From positions 27,877,495 through 27,941,494 of the forward strand of contig NC_053146.1 of NCBI RefSeq assembly GCF_016808335.1: DNA of 64,000 nucleotides. Reading direction: 5' to 3'. Origin of the DNA: Panicum virgatum (taxonomy: Eukaryota; Streptophyta; Magnoliopsida; Poales; Poaceae). Below are positions 11,493 to 21,322 of this stretch, in pieces. How positions within the stretch are numbered: position 1 is the stretch's first letter; each line of letters starts with the position of its first letter. A program made the translations under genes and the position numbers. The notes beneath the pieces are model-generated. The model made no database searches. It was not told the origin of the DNA and was given only the letters and a program-made list of their open reading frames with translations.

Positions 11493-12744
11493 TGTTGACG
11501 GTCCTTAAGGTTCGTTTTCGACCGTCAACTCTTGCAGTTTTTTACCGGAAAATAATCACCAAACGTAGATATAGGGCTTACAACTAACCATTTCCACGAG
11601 TTTTGGTGAATTGTCATTTGCAAGCACCCACATCTGTAAAAGAGGAAAAACACAAGTGAACACGAGGAAAAATGCACAAAAGATCCACACTGGAACGTGT
11701 CACTTACAAGGAGGGCCCATATGTCAGAGCAAACGGGGGAACCAAGGCAAATGCACCACGGGATCTTGACATGGGCCCACAGATCAGACTCCCCAATGAA
11801 GATAAGGATGAGAGGCGACCAGGTGGGACCGGCTGACCCCCTGGGGGGTCAGCCGAACATGGCCGGCCTCCCATCTAGGTGCACTTCGACGTGGCGTGCC
11901 CCTACTCCTCCTGATCACCTTCGATATATGCTTTTGGCGGGAACTGACCCTGAAGACTTTAAAAGGGGGCTCCCTCCACCTCTCTCACACACACACCATT
12001 TCATAGGTGAAGGAGAAGAGTAGAGAGGCTCCACCTCTTTGTATCATTAGCCTAGGGAGTGTGTGAGGAAGGAGTGCGGAGAAGAGCCGGACTTGTCGGC
12101 GTCTCTTCAGCTTTGTACCTCTACAGATACGGTACAGTTGGAGTACATATCCGGGTTCTTCTATTCGGTGAGTTCTAGTAAAGTTATTCTTTTGTTCTCA
12201 TTCGTTCGTGGGTTCATCGTCCGTTCTCGTAGTGGATACTCTATAAGAGGTCCCCTGATGAAGACGGGATAACCCTGCGCAACTCTAGAGTAGTAGTCGA
12301 AGGCATAGGCGTGGTGTCTAGGCCTTAGATTACCTTTGTTTGTCTCGTGCTCAGCTGGTATTGTGGGGTAGACGGCAGGTGGTGATAGCCCTGTCCGTCC
12401 GCTACAGAGACAGTCTGCATGGTTAGTGCACTCCCCCCCCCCCCCCCGCCTGGGTACGACATAGAGCGATATTGGAGGTCCCTGGCAGACCAGGGTCAGA
12501 CCAGTGCTTGAAGTGAGCGGGTGAAAACATTAGTGTTTCTTCCCTTGAACCCATCTTTAGATCAGAACCACACTACCCTAAGGTCTCTCTATCTCTTATC
12601 TTCTTCGGGGTAATCTAGTTAGAAGATAGTTACACACCCATTCCTCGGGGAAAATACGATACCCTGAATACTCCCGATTGAAGTGCTACAATGGTATTTT
12701 TGTGTGCTTGCGGATTTCTCTGTAAGAGTTAAGAAATACCAACA
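11493..12744 (+). repeat. 3' LTR of E1 (1252 bp)
   Basis: It starts TGTTGACGG and ends AAATACCAACA. The first 37 bases form a perfect 10-bp hairpin (GTTGACGGTC at 11494-11503 with GACCGTCAAC at 11520-11529). A GC palindrome (GGCTGACCCC at 11831-11840 with GGGGTCAGCC at 11845-11854) lies about 105 bp upstream of a TTTAAAAG box (11958-11965). A run of C bases occurs near 12430-12447. The boundary with satellite at 12744/12745 is sharp. Confidence 0.88.
11826..11965 (+). promoter_or_regulatory. E1 LTR core promoter: paired GGTCGGC-type motif and TATA-like box
   Basis: Two near-copies of a GGTCGGC(C/T)GA(A/C)C motif face each other at 11826-11858, with the TATA-like TTTAAAAG at 11958-11965. The same layout is found in the LTRs of E2, E3, G1 and H1. 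Confidence 0.55.
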
Positions 12745-12810
12745 AACGACTGCACCCGATGCACCCCATAGCACCCTAAACTTATGTTCTGGTGTGTTTC
12801 ATAGTGCTTG

Positions 12811-12984
12811 GGTGCATTTGGGAATGTTTCGTTATGGCAGTAAACTCGGTGCAGGATGGGCTGAAGTGGTGCAATTAATGCAAAATTCGTGCCATGAAGT
12901 CACATCAGAATTTCTCGCAACGAGCTCACCCAATCCACACCATAGGACCTTAAACTCATGTTTTCATGTGTTTCATAGTGTTTA
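12811..12984 (+). repeat. Hybrid satellite monomer (type C front, type A back)
   Basis: The first half (GAATGTTTCGTTA, then GAAGTCACATC) matches type C monomers at 13160 and 14034. The second half (CGCAACGAG, then CCACACCATAGG) matches type A monomers at 13684 and 14557. It is preceded by a type B half and followed by a type B monomer, so it marks an unequal-exchange junction within the array. Confidence 0.75.
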
Positions 12985-13858
12985 GGTGCATTTGGGATTG
13001 TTTTGTTACGAAAGTAAACTCAGTGCAAAATGGGCTGAACTGGTGCAATTAATGCAAAAGTTCATGCCACGAAGTTGCTTCGTAATTTCTCAGAACGACT
13101 GCAGCCGATCCACCCCATAGCACCCTAAACTTATGTTTTGGTGTGTTTTATAGTGCTTGGGTGCATTTGGAAATGTTTCGTTACAGCAGTAAACTCGGTG
13201 CAAAACGGGCTGAAGTGGTGCAATTAATGCAAAAGTTCGTGCCATGAAGTCACATCGGAATTTTCGCAACAAATGCACTCGATCCACCCCATTGAATCCT
13301 AAACTCATATTTTGGTGCGTTCCTTAGTGCTTGGGTGCATTTGGAACCATTTCGTTACTGCATAAAACTCGGTGCAAAACGGGCTGAAGTGGTGCAACTA
13401 TTGCAAAAGTTCGTGCCGCGAAGTCGCATTAGAATTCTTTGCAACGAATGCACTCGATCCACCCCATTGGACCCAAAACTCATATTTTGTTGTGTTTCGT
13501 AGTGTTTGGGTGCATTTGGGACCGTTCCGTTTCTTTATGATACTCTATTCAAAACAGGCCGAACTGTTGCAATTGATGCAAAAGTTTGTGCCACAAAGTC
13601 GCATTAGAATTTTCTGCAACAAATCCACCTGATCCAAACCATCTGACCCTAAACTCATGTTTTGGTGCATTTTGTGGTGTCTGGGTGGATCTGGGATCAT
13701 TTCATTACTGCACGAAACTCGGTGCAAAATGAGCTGAACTGGTGCAATTAATGCAAAAATTCGTGCCACGAAGTCGCTTTAGAATTTCTCGCAACGAGCG
13801 CACCCAATCCACACCATAGGACCACAAGCTCATGTTTTGGTGTCTTTCACAGTGTTTG
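12985..13858 (+). repeat. Higher-order repeat unit 1 (B-C-D-E-A)
   Basis: Five monomers starting at 12985 (B), 13160 (C), 13334 (D), 13509 (E) and 13684 (A). Diagnostic words: B 'gattgttttgttacg', C 'aagtcacatcgg', D 'gcaactattgcaaaag', E 'gtttctttatgatactc', A 'gggatcatt' with 'gagcgcaccc'. Confidence 0.85.
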
Positions 13859-14730
13859 GGTGCATCTGGGATTGTTTTGTTACGAAAGTAAACTTAGTGC
13901 AAAACGGGCTGAACTAGTGCAAGTAATGCAAAAGATCGTGCCACAAAGTCGCTTCGTAATTTCACGGAACGACTGCACCCAATCCACCCCATACGACCTT
14001 AAACTCATGTTTTGGAGTGTTTCATGGTGCTCGGGTGGATTTGGGAATGTTTTGTTGCGGTAGTATACTCGGTGCAAAATGGGCTGAAGAGGTGCAATTA
14101 ATGCAAAAGTTCGTGCCATGAAGTCACATCGGAATTTTTCGCAACAAATGCACTTGATCCACCCCATTGAATCCTAAACTCATGTTTTGGTGCATTTCTT
14201 AGCGCTTGGGTGCATTTGGGACCATTTCGTTACCGCATAAAACTCGGTGCTAAATGGGCTGAAGTGGTGCAACTATTGCAAAAGTTCGTGCCACGAAGTC
14301 GCATCTGAATTTTTGCAACGAATGCACTCGATCCATCCCATTGGACCCAAAGCTCATGTTTTGTTGCCTTTCGTAGTGTTTGGGTGCATTTGGGACTGTT
14401 CCGTTTCTTTATGATACTCGGTTCAAAACAGGCTGAACTGTTGCAATTAATGCAAAAGTTTGTGCCACAAAGTCGCATTAGAATTTTTTACAACAAATCC
14501 ACCCAATCCAGACCATCTAACCCTAAACTCATTTTTGGTGTGTTTCGTGGTGTCTGGGTGGGTTTGGGATCATTTTGTTACTGCACCAGACCCGGTGCAA
14601 AATGGGCTGAACTAGTGCAATTAATGCAAAAGTTCGTGCCACGAAGTTCTTCAAAATTTCAGGCAACGAGCACACCCAATCCACACCATAGGATCATAAA
14701 CTCATGTTTTGGTGTGTTTCGTAGTGTTTG
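13859..14730 (+). repeat. Higher-order repeat unit 2 (B-C-D-E-A)
   Basis: Monomers at 13859 (B), 14034 (C), 14209 (D), 14383 (E) and 14557 (A), 872 bp in all. Each matches its counterpart in unit 1 much better than it matches its neighbours, including the D-specific 'gcaactattgcaaaag' and E-specific 'tttctttatgatactcgg'. Confidence 0.85.
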
Positions 14731-15350
14731 GGTGCATTTGGGATTGTTTTGTTATGGAAGTAAATTCAGTGCAAAACGGGCTGAACTGGTGCAATTAATG
14801 CAAAAGTTCGTGCCACGAAGTTGTTTCGTAATTTCTCGGAAAGACTGCACCCGATCCACCCAATAGGACCCTAAAATCATGTTTTGGAGCGTTTCATAGT
14901 GCTAGGGTGGATTTGGGAATGTTTCGTTGCGATAGTATACTCGGTGCAAAACTGGCTGAAGAGGTGCAATTAATGCAAAAGTTCAAGTCATGAAGTCACA
15001 TCGTAAATTTTCGCGACAAATGCACCCGATCCACCCCATTGAATCCTAAACTCATGTTTTGGTGCGTTTCTTAGTGCTTGGATGCATTTGGGACCATTTC
15101 GTTACTGCATGAAACTCGGTGCAAAACAGGCTGAAGTGGTGCAACTATTGCAAAAGTTCGTGGCACGAAGTCGCATCGGAATTTTTTTGCAACAAATGCA
15201 CTCGATCCACCCCATTGGACCCAAAACTCATGTTTTGTTGCGTTTCGTAGTGTTTGGGTGCATTTGGGACCATTTTGTTTCTTTATGATACTCGGTTTGA
15301 AACAGTCCGAACTGGTGCAATTAATGCAAACGTTTGTGCCACAAAGTCGC
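14731..15350 (+). repeat. Higher-order repeat unit 3, truncated (B-C-D-E part)
   Basis: Monomers at 14731 (B), 14906 (C), 15081 (D) and a partial E at 15257. Type E breaks off after 'cacaaagtcgc' at 15350, where the E2 LTR begins. Confidence 0.85.
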
Positions 15351-15683
15351 TGTTGACGGTGCTTAAGTGCCATTTTCACCCGTCAACTATACTCAGTAAT
15401 AAAGGAAAACCACATGCCTTACTCACATATTTGTATCACTAACCTCGCTCCATAGTTGTTTTTGAGTTTTGTACATTTCAGATGAGCAGGGGCGGAATAA
15501 GATGAAAACACACAGCAGACGCCATATAACTACGCAGAATATTGCATCCGGCATCACACCCTTACAAAGAGGGCCCACATGTTAGAGGAAACGGGGCCTC
15601 CACGCAAGATGCACTAGAGGATAAGGATAAGATCCAACGAATCAACCACTCAGCGAAGGATCAGGCCAAGGGGCTGCCAGGTG

Positions 15684-15821
15684 GGGTCGGCCAACCCCCT
15701 GGGTCGGCCGAACCTGGCTTGGTTCCCGTCCAGGTGCAATTCGAGGAGGAGTAGCTGCCAAGGCACCTGATCACCTTCCATATGTGCGTTGGCAGGAAAC
15801 CAACCTCTAGAGCTATAAATA
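15684..15821 (+). promoter_or_regulatory. E2 LTR core promoter: paired GGTCGGCC motif and TATA box
   Basis: GGTCGGCCAACC and GGTCGGCCGAACC lie at about 15685-15714, and TATAAATA at 15814-15821, roughly 100 bp downstream. A GGGCCCAC motif (TCP-factor type) is at about 15570. Confidence 0.6.
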
Positions 15822-15836
15822 GGGCCTCTCTCCACC

Positions 15837-18800
15837 TGTAACACCTGGTTTACAAAAGAACATAAACCGAGCAATCATATACGTGACAGGATCAAGAACA
15901 TAAACCAAGCGTAGAACAAGTACGAAACTCTCTCTAAAGCTGGGCGCCACAGGGACGTTGACTGGGAGACAACCGCGTAGAAGTCCTCGTACTCCTGGTA
16001 GCTCCGGGTGAACTCCTCTGCATCACCGGGAACTAAGCAGCAGTAGGGTATCCCCAAGGAGAACAAGAGGAAAAGAGTAGAATAGGCAAGAGTATCTGGG
16101 CCGCTCATGACCATGAGCACGGCTAGTATACCAGTTTTACGCTCTGCAGAGGTTGCACATCTTTACCCACAAGTCATGAGCTACGCTAGTTGTTCATCAC
16201 ACTTCCTTAGGTGAGATGGCTAGCAAGCACACTACGAGGCCGTTACAAAGAATCTCGTTGGTAAGGCGTAACCGCGAAGAGTTAGATCAACGACGATAGG
16301 GCCCACCTCACGGTGGTACAAGCACACAGCACAGACCAAGCCAGAGGAGCAGGGACCATAGAAGCTTACCACCCTTGCCCCGTAGGTAAGTTACTCCAAA
16401 CCAAAAAGACCAAATTAGTAAACCAAGACTGTACCATTCCAATCTTGTGGTAGTGCTGTTGTCCCATGTTGTCGCTCTATGAACCGGTCCTTATGGAGAG
16501 TGGCCAACCAAGCACTAAGCACCGTGCTGGCCCCCTAAACCATGTTTCTAGAAAAACCAATTTTAGCGAGACGTGAGCCACTCAAGCACGGAGCACAGAG
16601 GGCCACTCCCATATTTAAGTTGCAATATACCATTAATCAAATTAATTAAAAATGACCATTATGTGTGAGAGCGCAGCAACCTAGCACAACTAACCAAAAT
16701 GCAAACCCAAGGGATATTTATAAGGTAATAAAGTGGCTAGGAAATCCTTATAGGCATACAATATTAAAATGCAGTATGAAAATGTATTTAAAAGTGATAG
16801 GTGTTGTTCATGTTATACTTGCCTTCCACAAAGTTCTCCTGCTGCTCAAACTGCTGTGAAGACGGTGGCTGCTTTGGGTACTGGTACTCTTCTGAAGGAT
16901 CAACATCTACTCATGATCTCAACGCCAAACAAAGGCAAACACTAAGAAACAGTACAACAAAATTAAGCTAGAACTGTTCTACGCGTTACAGCACATACAC
17001 ATACATGCAAACAAAGGCAAACACTAAGAAACAATACAACAATACATAAAAACAGCAAACGAAACTAAGCTAGAACTGTTCTACGCATTACAACGATCAC
17101 GTGGACATAAAGAACACCTAAAATGGAGCTAGAACGTGAAATCTAGAGCTAAAACAAGGTCCAGGGGCTAAACTGTGAAAAAACTGAAAGTTCTAGGGGT
17201 TCTGTGCAAAAACCGAGGACCTAAATGTAATTAAACCTTAGTTCTAAGGTCTAGCGCATAAAAACTCAGGGTCTCAGTGCTAAAAACTGGGCCTGGTTGG
17301 AATTAAATTTGAACTAACTGGACCGCGGGTTGATTCCAGAGAAACCCGGGGTCTCTTTAGCAAAATCTACGGGCGCTGACCGTTACGCAGGCGGGTCAAA
17401 CAGATCTGGGCCGTTAGATTACGATCGGGCGGGTCAGGACGATTGGGAGGGCGAACGGTGGCGACGTTGTCGCCGGTGACTCTGTCCGCGGTGGCGCAGC
17501 GCCGGGCTCGCCGGAGTTCGTCGAATTCGACGCTCCGGGGGCTAAATCGACCAACGCTTGGGTCAGGGGCGTTCATCACGCCATGCGTGATCCACCTAAA
17601 CACTCAGTTGGGCTCGAGGATGCCCTGGGACGTAGGTGCGATGGCGGTGGCAGCTCTGTACGGCGGGGCATCGCCGGCGCGTGTGCGAACGCACAGCTCT
17701 GGGCTCAACAACGTGTGCAAAAGGATGTGCGTGCGTGCTCAGTGCACAGGCAAGGCAAAACGGTGCTCGCGTGGGGTCAGGGCGCACTGCAGGAGATCTG
17801 TCATGGCGGAGATGCGGCGGCGAAACGCCGGCGTCGCCGTTCCGGCCTCGGTTGGGACCTATGGGCCATTACATCTAGCGCAACAGGTTCAGGAGTGGGT
17901 GCTAGTGCTTACCAAGGGTGCAGGTCGGACTGAAGGGCCGTGCAGGGTCGACGGCGACGTTGACCGGTGGCGGGGTCGGCGCTGTGCTCGTGGTCCGGGT
18001 GCTGGGGTGGTCCTCCGGGCTCCTGGGCGCCACGATCCGACACGTGGGGCTCCTACGAAGTTAGAGCGGGGGTCAGCGCAGGCTGAACTGCACCGGCGGC
18101 GAGGAATCGCGGCGGCGCAGAGATCTCACCGTCGAACGGTCCAGGCGCAATTTCGGCGAGGCAGGGACTGGGCTCCGGGCAAAGAGCTTGAGGAGCTCCC
18201 TGGGGCCACGGCGAGGCTCCTGCGAGGGTTGGCACGAGCTAAAGGGCAGCGGAGCGGTGAGGGCACGGCGGCGGGTCGCTTTGCTCCGAGCAGAGGCAAG
18301 GCGGGGCGGCTGCGGCTAGGGTTTGGCGGAGGGTAGTGGAGTTTGGGAAGGTCCAGGGGTGCGGGCTGCGGTTAAGAATGGCAGGGCCTGGGATCTCGGC
18401 GTGCGGGCTTGGGGGAGATCACAGCGAGAATCACGGCCGGTGATTCGGGAGGCCGTTGCGCGAGGTAGACGGGGAAACTGACGAGCGGGCCCGGCGTGGC
18501 AACGACACAGAGCGGGCGCGCGCGGGATGCGGCTGCGGGGGGAAAGGGCGCCGACATGTGGGGGCCACATGGCAGCGGGGCTAACGTGCGCGCGGGCGAA
18601 CGGGTGAGCGGAGCCGGGCTGAGTGCGCGAGCGACGTGGGGAGTATCTGGGCTGTGGGCGTTGGCTTGCCGGGCCACGCGGGGAAAGAGAGCTGGGCCAT
18701 GGTTTGGGCTGCTGGGTTGGGTTTCTGGTTTTCTTCTCCTATTTCTCTTCCAAACAACACTCAACTAATTTGAATTCAAATTCAAATTTGAATTCAAACC

Positions 18801-18989
18801 CTATGCACTCCACCAAAATAAAACCATGCACTAGCATGAATGCACAACCATGTTTAAACCTAGAAAAATTTTAATTCCTTGTGAAACAAAATTAGATTAA
18901 ATGCAAGACTAATCATAATAAATCCTAGAAAATTAAATAAAGCTAATTAAATTTATTATTAAAGCTGAAATTTAAATTGGAGTGTTACA
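15837..18989 (-). repeat. F2: solo Tekay-type LTR (3153 bp)
   Basis: On the minus strand it runs from TGTAACACTCCAATTT (18989) to CCAGGTGTTACA (15837) and matches the F1 LTRs over its length. It is flanked by perfect 5-bp duplications CCACC (15832-15836 and 18990-18994), proving insertion into the E2 LTR followed by LTR-LTR recombination that removed the internal region. The GC-rich block at 17350-18700 gives long frames on both strands but is LTR sequence, not a gene. Confidence 0.92.
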
Positions 18990-20049
18990 CCACCCCCCTC
19001 AACACACACACACTTCATTCCATTCTCTCCAAGAAGGCTCTCCTCTCTCTTGCTCTCTTAGCTAGGTAGTAGAGCTAGGCTAGTTCCCTTTAGCGAGCAA
19101 GTCGTCCTCGGGGTCATTGAGCAATCCTCAGCTCCTGGTATGGCTTTGTATCCAACTTGTCAGACTTCTATTCATAATATAGAGTTCTGCCATGGTTGCT
19201 TTACTATCTTGATAGTTTATCAATCCATGCTGCTTAGATCGTTCATAAGTTATGCTACGGTCTTGGTTAGGCCAGATGATCCGGGTACGGATAGAGGTTC
19301 GTTGTGCTTTTGAGCTTGCTCTAGCGTTTTACTCGTCCATCCGAAGGGTGGGAGACCTGGGGCACTAGAGTAGTGACTTCATACACGAGTGTGGTGCTCG
19401 GGTATGCGGGATCCTTCGGATATGACCATGCTCCACGGTGTGACTGGGGTAGACGGGAGGTGGTGACAGCCCTGTCCGTCCGGCGTAATAGTGGTGTTGC
19501 GTTTAGCGTACTCCCCAACATTTGGGTTCGGTATAGAAGTTCATGCAAAGAGGTAACAGGACTGGATGTACTCCGGTGCGGGAGCTTCTCCCCGCTATCC
19601 CATTTTCCTAGCACCTGCAGTCCTAACCATGATCTAACATGACCCCAGTTTTGGATAGAAGCACTAGGACACCTAACCTAGCCTAAGCTCCAGCTGACTT
19701 GACGTAGGATAGAGTAGTTCTTTATTTTACAGTTTCTCTCCTTTATTCCTTCCTCTTGGAGTGTGGATGTGTGTTGTGTCACATTACCCTTGCTTATTCT
19801 TTATCTGTACTTACCCTTGTTAGAGTATTGCCTATTGCTTGAGGCACAATGTCATGGTTAATATTGAGTACAATACCTTTGCCACTGCCGTCCTTTGGGA
19901 CACAAATAAATGACGATACCCTTACTCTCCGGGTGAAATGCTACAATGGTATATCCGTGCACTTGTAGATCCATCTGTAATCGTATTGATTATACCACGA
20001 GAGTGGCACCCCTTGGGTGCAGTTGCTAGGATGGGTTCGGCGCCCTCAT

Positions 20050-20170
20050 TTCTAGTGATTGCACTAAGGACTACCAACAGGCATTTCTGGCGCTATTGCT
20101 AAGGATTAACCATTCCTAGTGATTGCGCTAAGAAATGTCAACAAGCATTTCTGGCGCCGTTGCCGGGGGA
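20050..20170 (+). promoter_or_regulatory. Duplicated LTR end and primer-binding site of E2
   Basis: The intact primer site TGGCGCCGTTGCCGGGGGA (20152-20170) fits the 3' end of plant Asp-tRNA, a common primer of Athila-group elements. About 64 bp upstream is a second, degraded copy of the same junction: LTR end CTACCAACA (to 20079), then CATTTC and TGGCGCTATTGC. Confidence 0.75.
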
Positions 20171-20443
20171 CGGCATGTGAACAAAGATATTGTGCTGATA
20201 TTAACTTAGACCTTGTACTCAGGATATAGTCTGTACTCTTTCAGGCTAATGTCACTTTATGTCTTCTTTTATTTTTGATTTGAAAGAAGACAGGGGTAGT
20301 GTATGACCGGTTTCTCCCTGCCAGAAAACTACACAGGCAATCCAGAGAGGCTCGTGAGAAGGGCATGACCTCACGTCATTCCTCCTCTCGCTATCCTCCC
20401 GGCACAGGAACCCATTTCGGAAGCACGACTCGTTCTTGAGGCT

Positions 20444-21322
20444 ATGGCTGAAAAGACTCTCCGCGAGTTCTCCGTCGCCTCCACCGACAATGTGGCCACT
20501 GGACCCATCATCAATGTCGGAGACGTGAACTTCGAGCTCAAATCAAGCCTCATCAACATGGTGTAGGCTAGCCCATTCTGTGGTGAGCCGAACGAGAACA
20601 CAAATGCACATTTGCAGAATTTTTTGGAGCTCTGCGACACCGTTGTCATACGGGGTGTCGCCGCCGACATTGTCAAGCTTCGTCTGTTTCCCTTTTCCCT
20701 CCTGGGGAAGGCGAAACAGTGGTTTTACAAATAAAAGGGCATCGACACCTGGGCCAAATGCTCCAAGGCGTTCCTCGCAAAATTCTTCCCACTGGGAAAA
20801 ACAAATGCCCTGCGCAGGAGAATTTCAAGTTTCCAGCAGACAGAGATGGAATCCATCCCAGAAGCTTGGGAGAGGCTGCAGGAATACATCCTGGCCTGTC
20901 CTCATCATGGCATGGACGAGTGGCTCGTCCTGCAAAGCTTCTACAATGGGCTCACAATGACATCTCGAGTCAACATTGATGCTGCTGCTGGAGGAGCCTT
21001 CCTCGACCTGACTATCGCCAAAGCAAAAGAATTGATCGAGAAGATGGTCTCCAATCAGGGGTGGAGCGATGAACGACTCCAACCCCGTACAAAAGGCATG
21101 CATACCGTCAAAGAGACGGATATGATTGCCACGAAGCTGTACCTCCTAATCAAGAAGATGGAGGAAGGGAGCAAACAACCGATCCATGCTCCCATTTACG
21201 CATGGGTTCGCACTTCACGTGCGAAGTCTGTGGTAATGAAGGACACTCGGGGAACGACTGCCCCGAAACTCGTGAAGACTGCGCCTACCTCAACAACAAT
21301 AACAATGGTTACCGTCCACAAC
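20444..21322 (+). pseudogene. gag of E2, N-terminal part (before F1)
   Basis: ATG at 20444 (MAEKTLREFSVAS) opens an Athila-type gag. A retrotransposon capsid domain follows (FCGEPNENTNAHLQNFLELC, then LFPFSLLGKAKQWF and LAKFFPLGK). The frame carries a TAG after INMV, a stop after QWFYK and a frameshift before the zinc knuckle, CEVCGNEGHSGNDC, a complete CCHC box at about 21220-21265. Coding is then cut at 21322 by F1 and resumes at 32172. Gag would form the particle and bind RNA. The C-terminal half is at 32167-32845. Confidence 0.85.

Larger units (their letters stand above)
7553..12744 (+). mobile_element. E1: Athila-lineage retrotransposon, 3' half
   Basis: Order on the plus strand: integrase (broken at its zinc finger), third ORF, long 3' region, polypurine tract, 3' LTR. 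The 5' half is separated by the insertion of element A and lies beyond the left edge or is lost. The LTR ends at 12744 and the next base belongs to a satellite monomer, so E1 inserted into satellite. The integrase style, the ORF after integrase and the LTR type place it in the Athila lineage. Confidence 0.85.
12745..15350 (+). repeat. Centromere-type satellite, 175-bp monomers, about 15 copies
   Basis: A marker 'ggtgca' recurs at 12811, 12985, 13160, 13334, 13509, 13684, 13859, 14034, 14209, 14383, 14557, 14731, 14906, 15081 and 15257: steps of 174-176 bp. Monomers differ clearly but fall into five types (A-E) that repeat in fixed order, giving a higher-order repeat of about 874 bp. On the minus strand the stretch CATGAGTTT...GTGGATTGGG...CTCGTTGCGA resembles the core of grass centromere satellites CentO and CentC as I remember them. 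The array is cut on the left by E1 and on the right by E2. Frames that run through it are compositional. Confidence 0.9.
15351..20143 (+). repeat. 5' LTR of E2, interrupted by solo LTR F2
   Basis: It starts TGTTGACGGTGCTTAAG and ends AAATGTCAACA. The LTR consists of 15351-15836 and 18995-20143, about 1.6 kb once F2 and the duplicated CCACC are removed. Stem GTTGACGG (15352-15359) pairs with CCGTCAAC (15380-15387). The last 64 bp with the adjoining primer site are tandemly duplicated (20050-20170). Confidence 0.85.

Noticed and set aside
12430..12447. Run of C bases as a feature
   Set aside because: Homopolymer within the E1 LTR; length is prone to sequencing error and no role is suggested.
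14384..14866. 160-codon frame
   Set aside because: Runs across satellite monomers; the period of 175 is not a multiple of 3 and no protein repeat is conserved.
12745..15350. CRISPR-like tandem array
   Set aside because: Repeats are contiguous 175-bp units without spacers, in a plant sequence.
17443..18336. 297-codon plus-strand frame
   Set aside because: Lies in the GC-rich block of the solo LTR F2, on the strand opposite to the element; Arg/Gly-rich with no motif, and F1 and F3 blocks give unrelated frames. Compositional.
20371..20676. Minus-strand frame over the E2 gag start
   Set aside because: Antisense shadow of gag.
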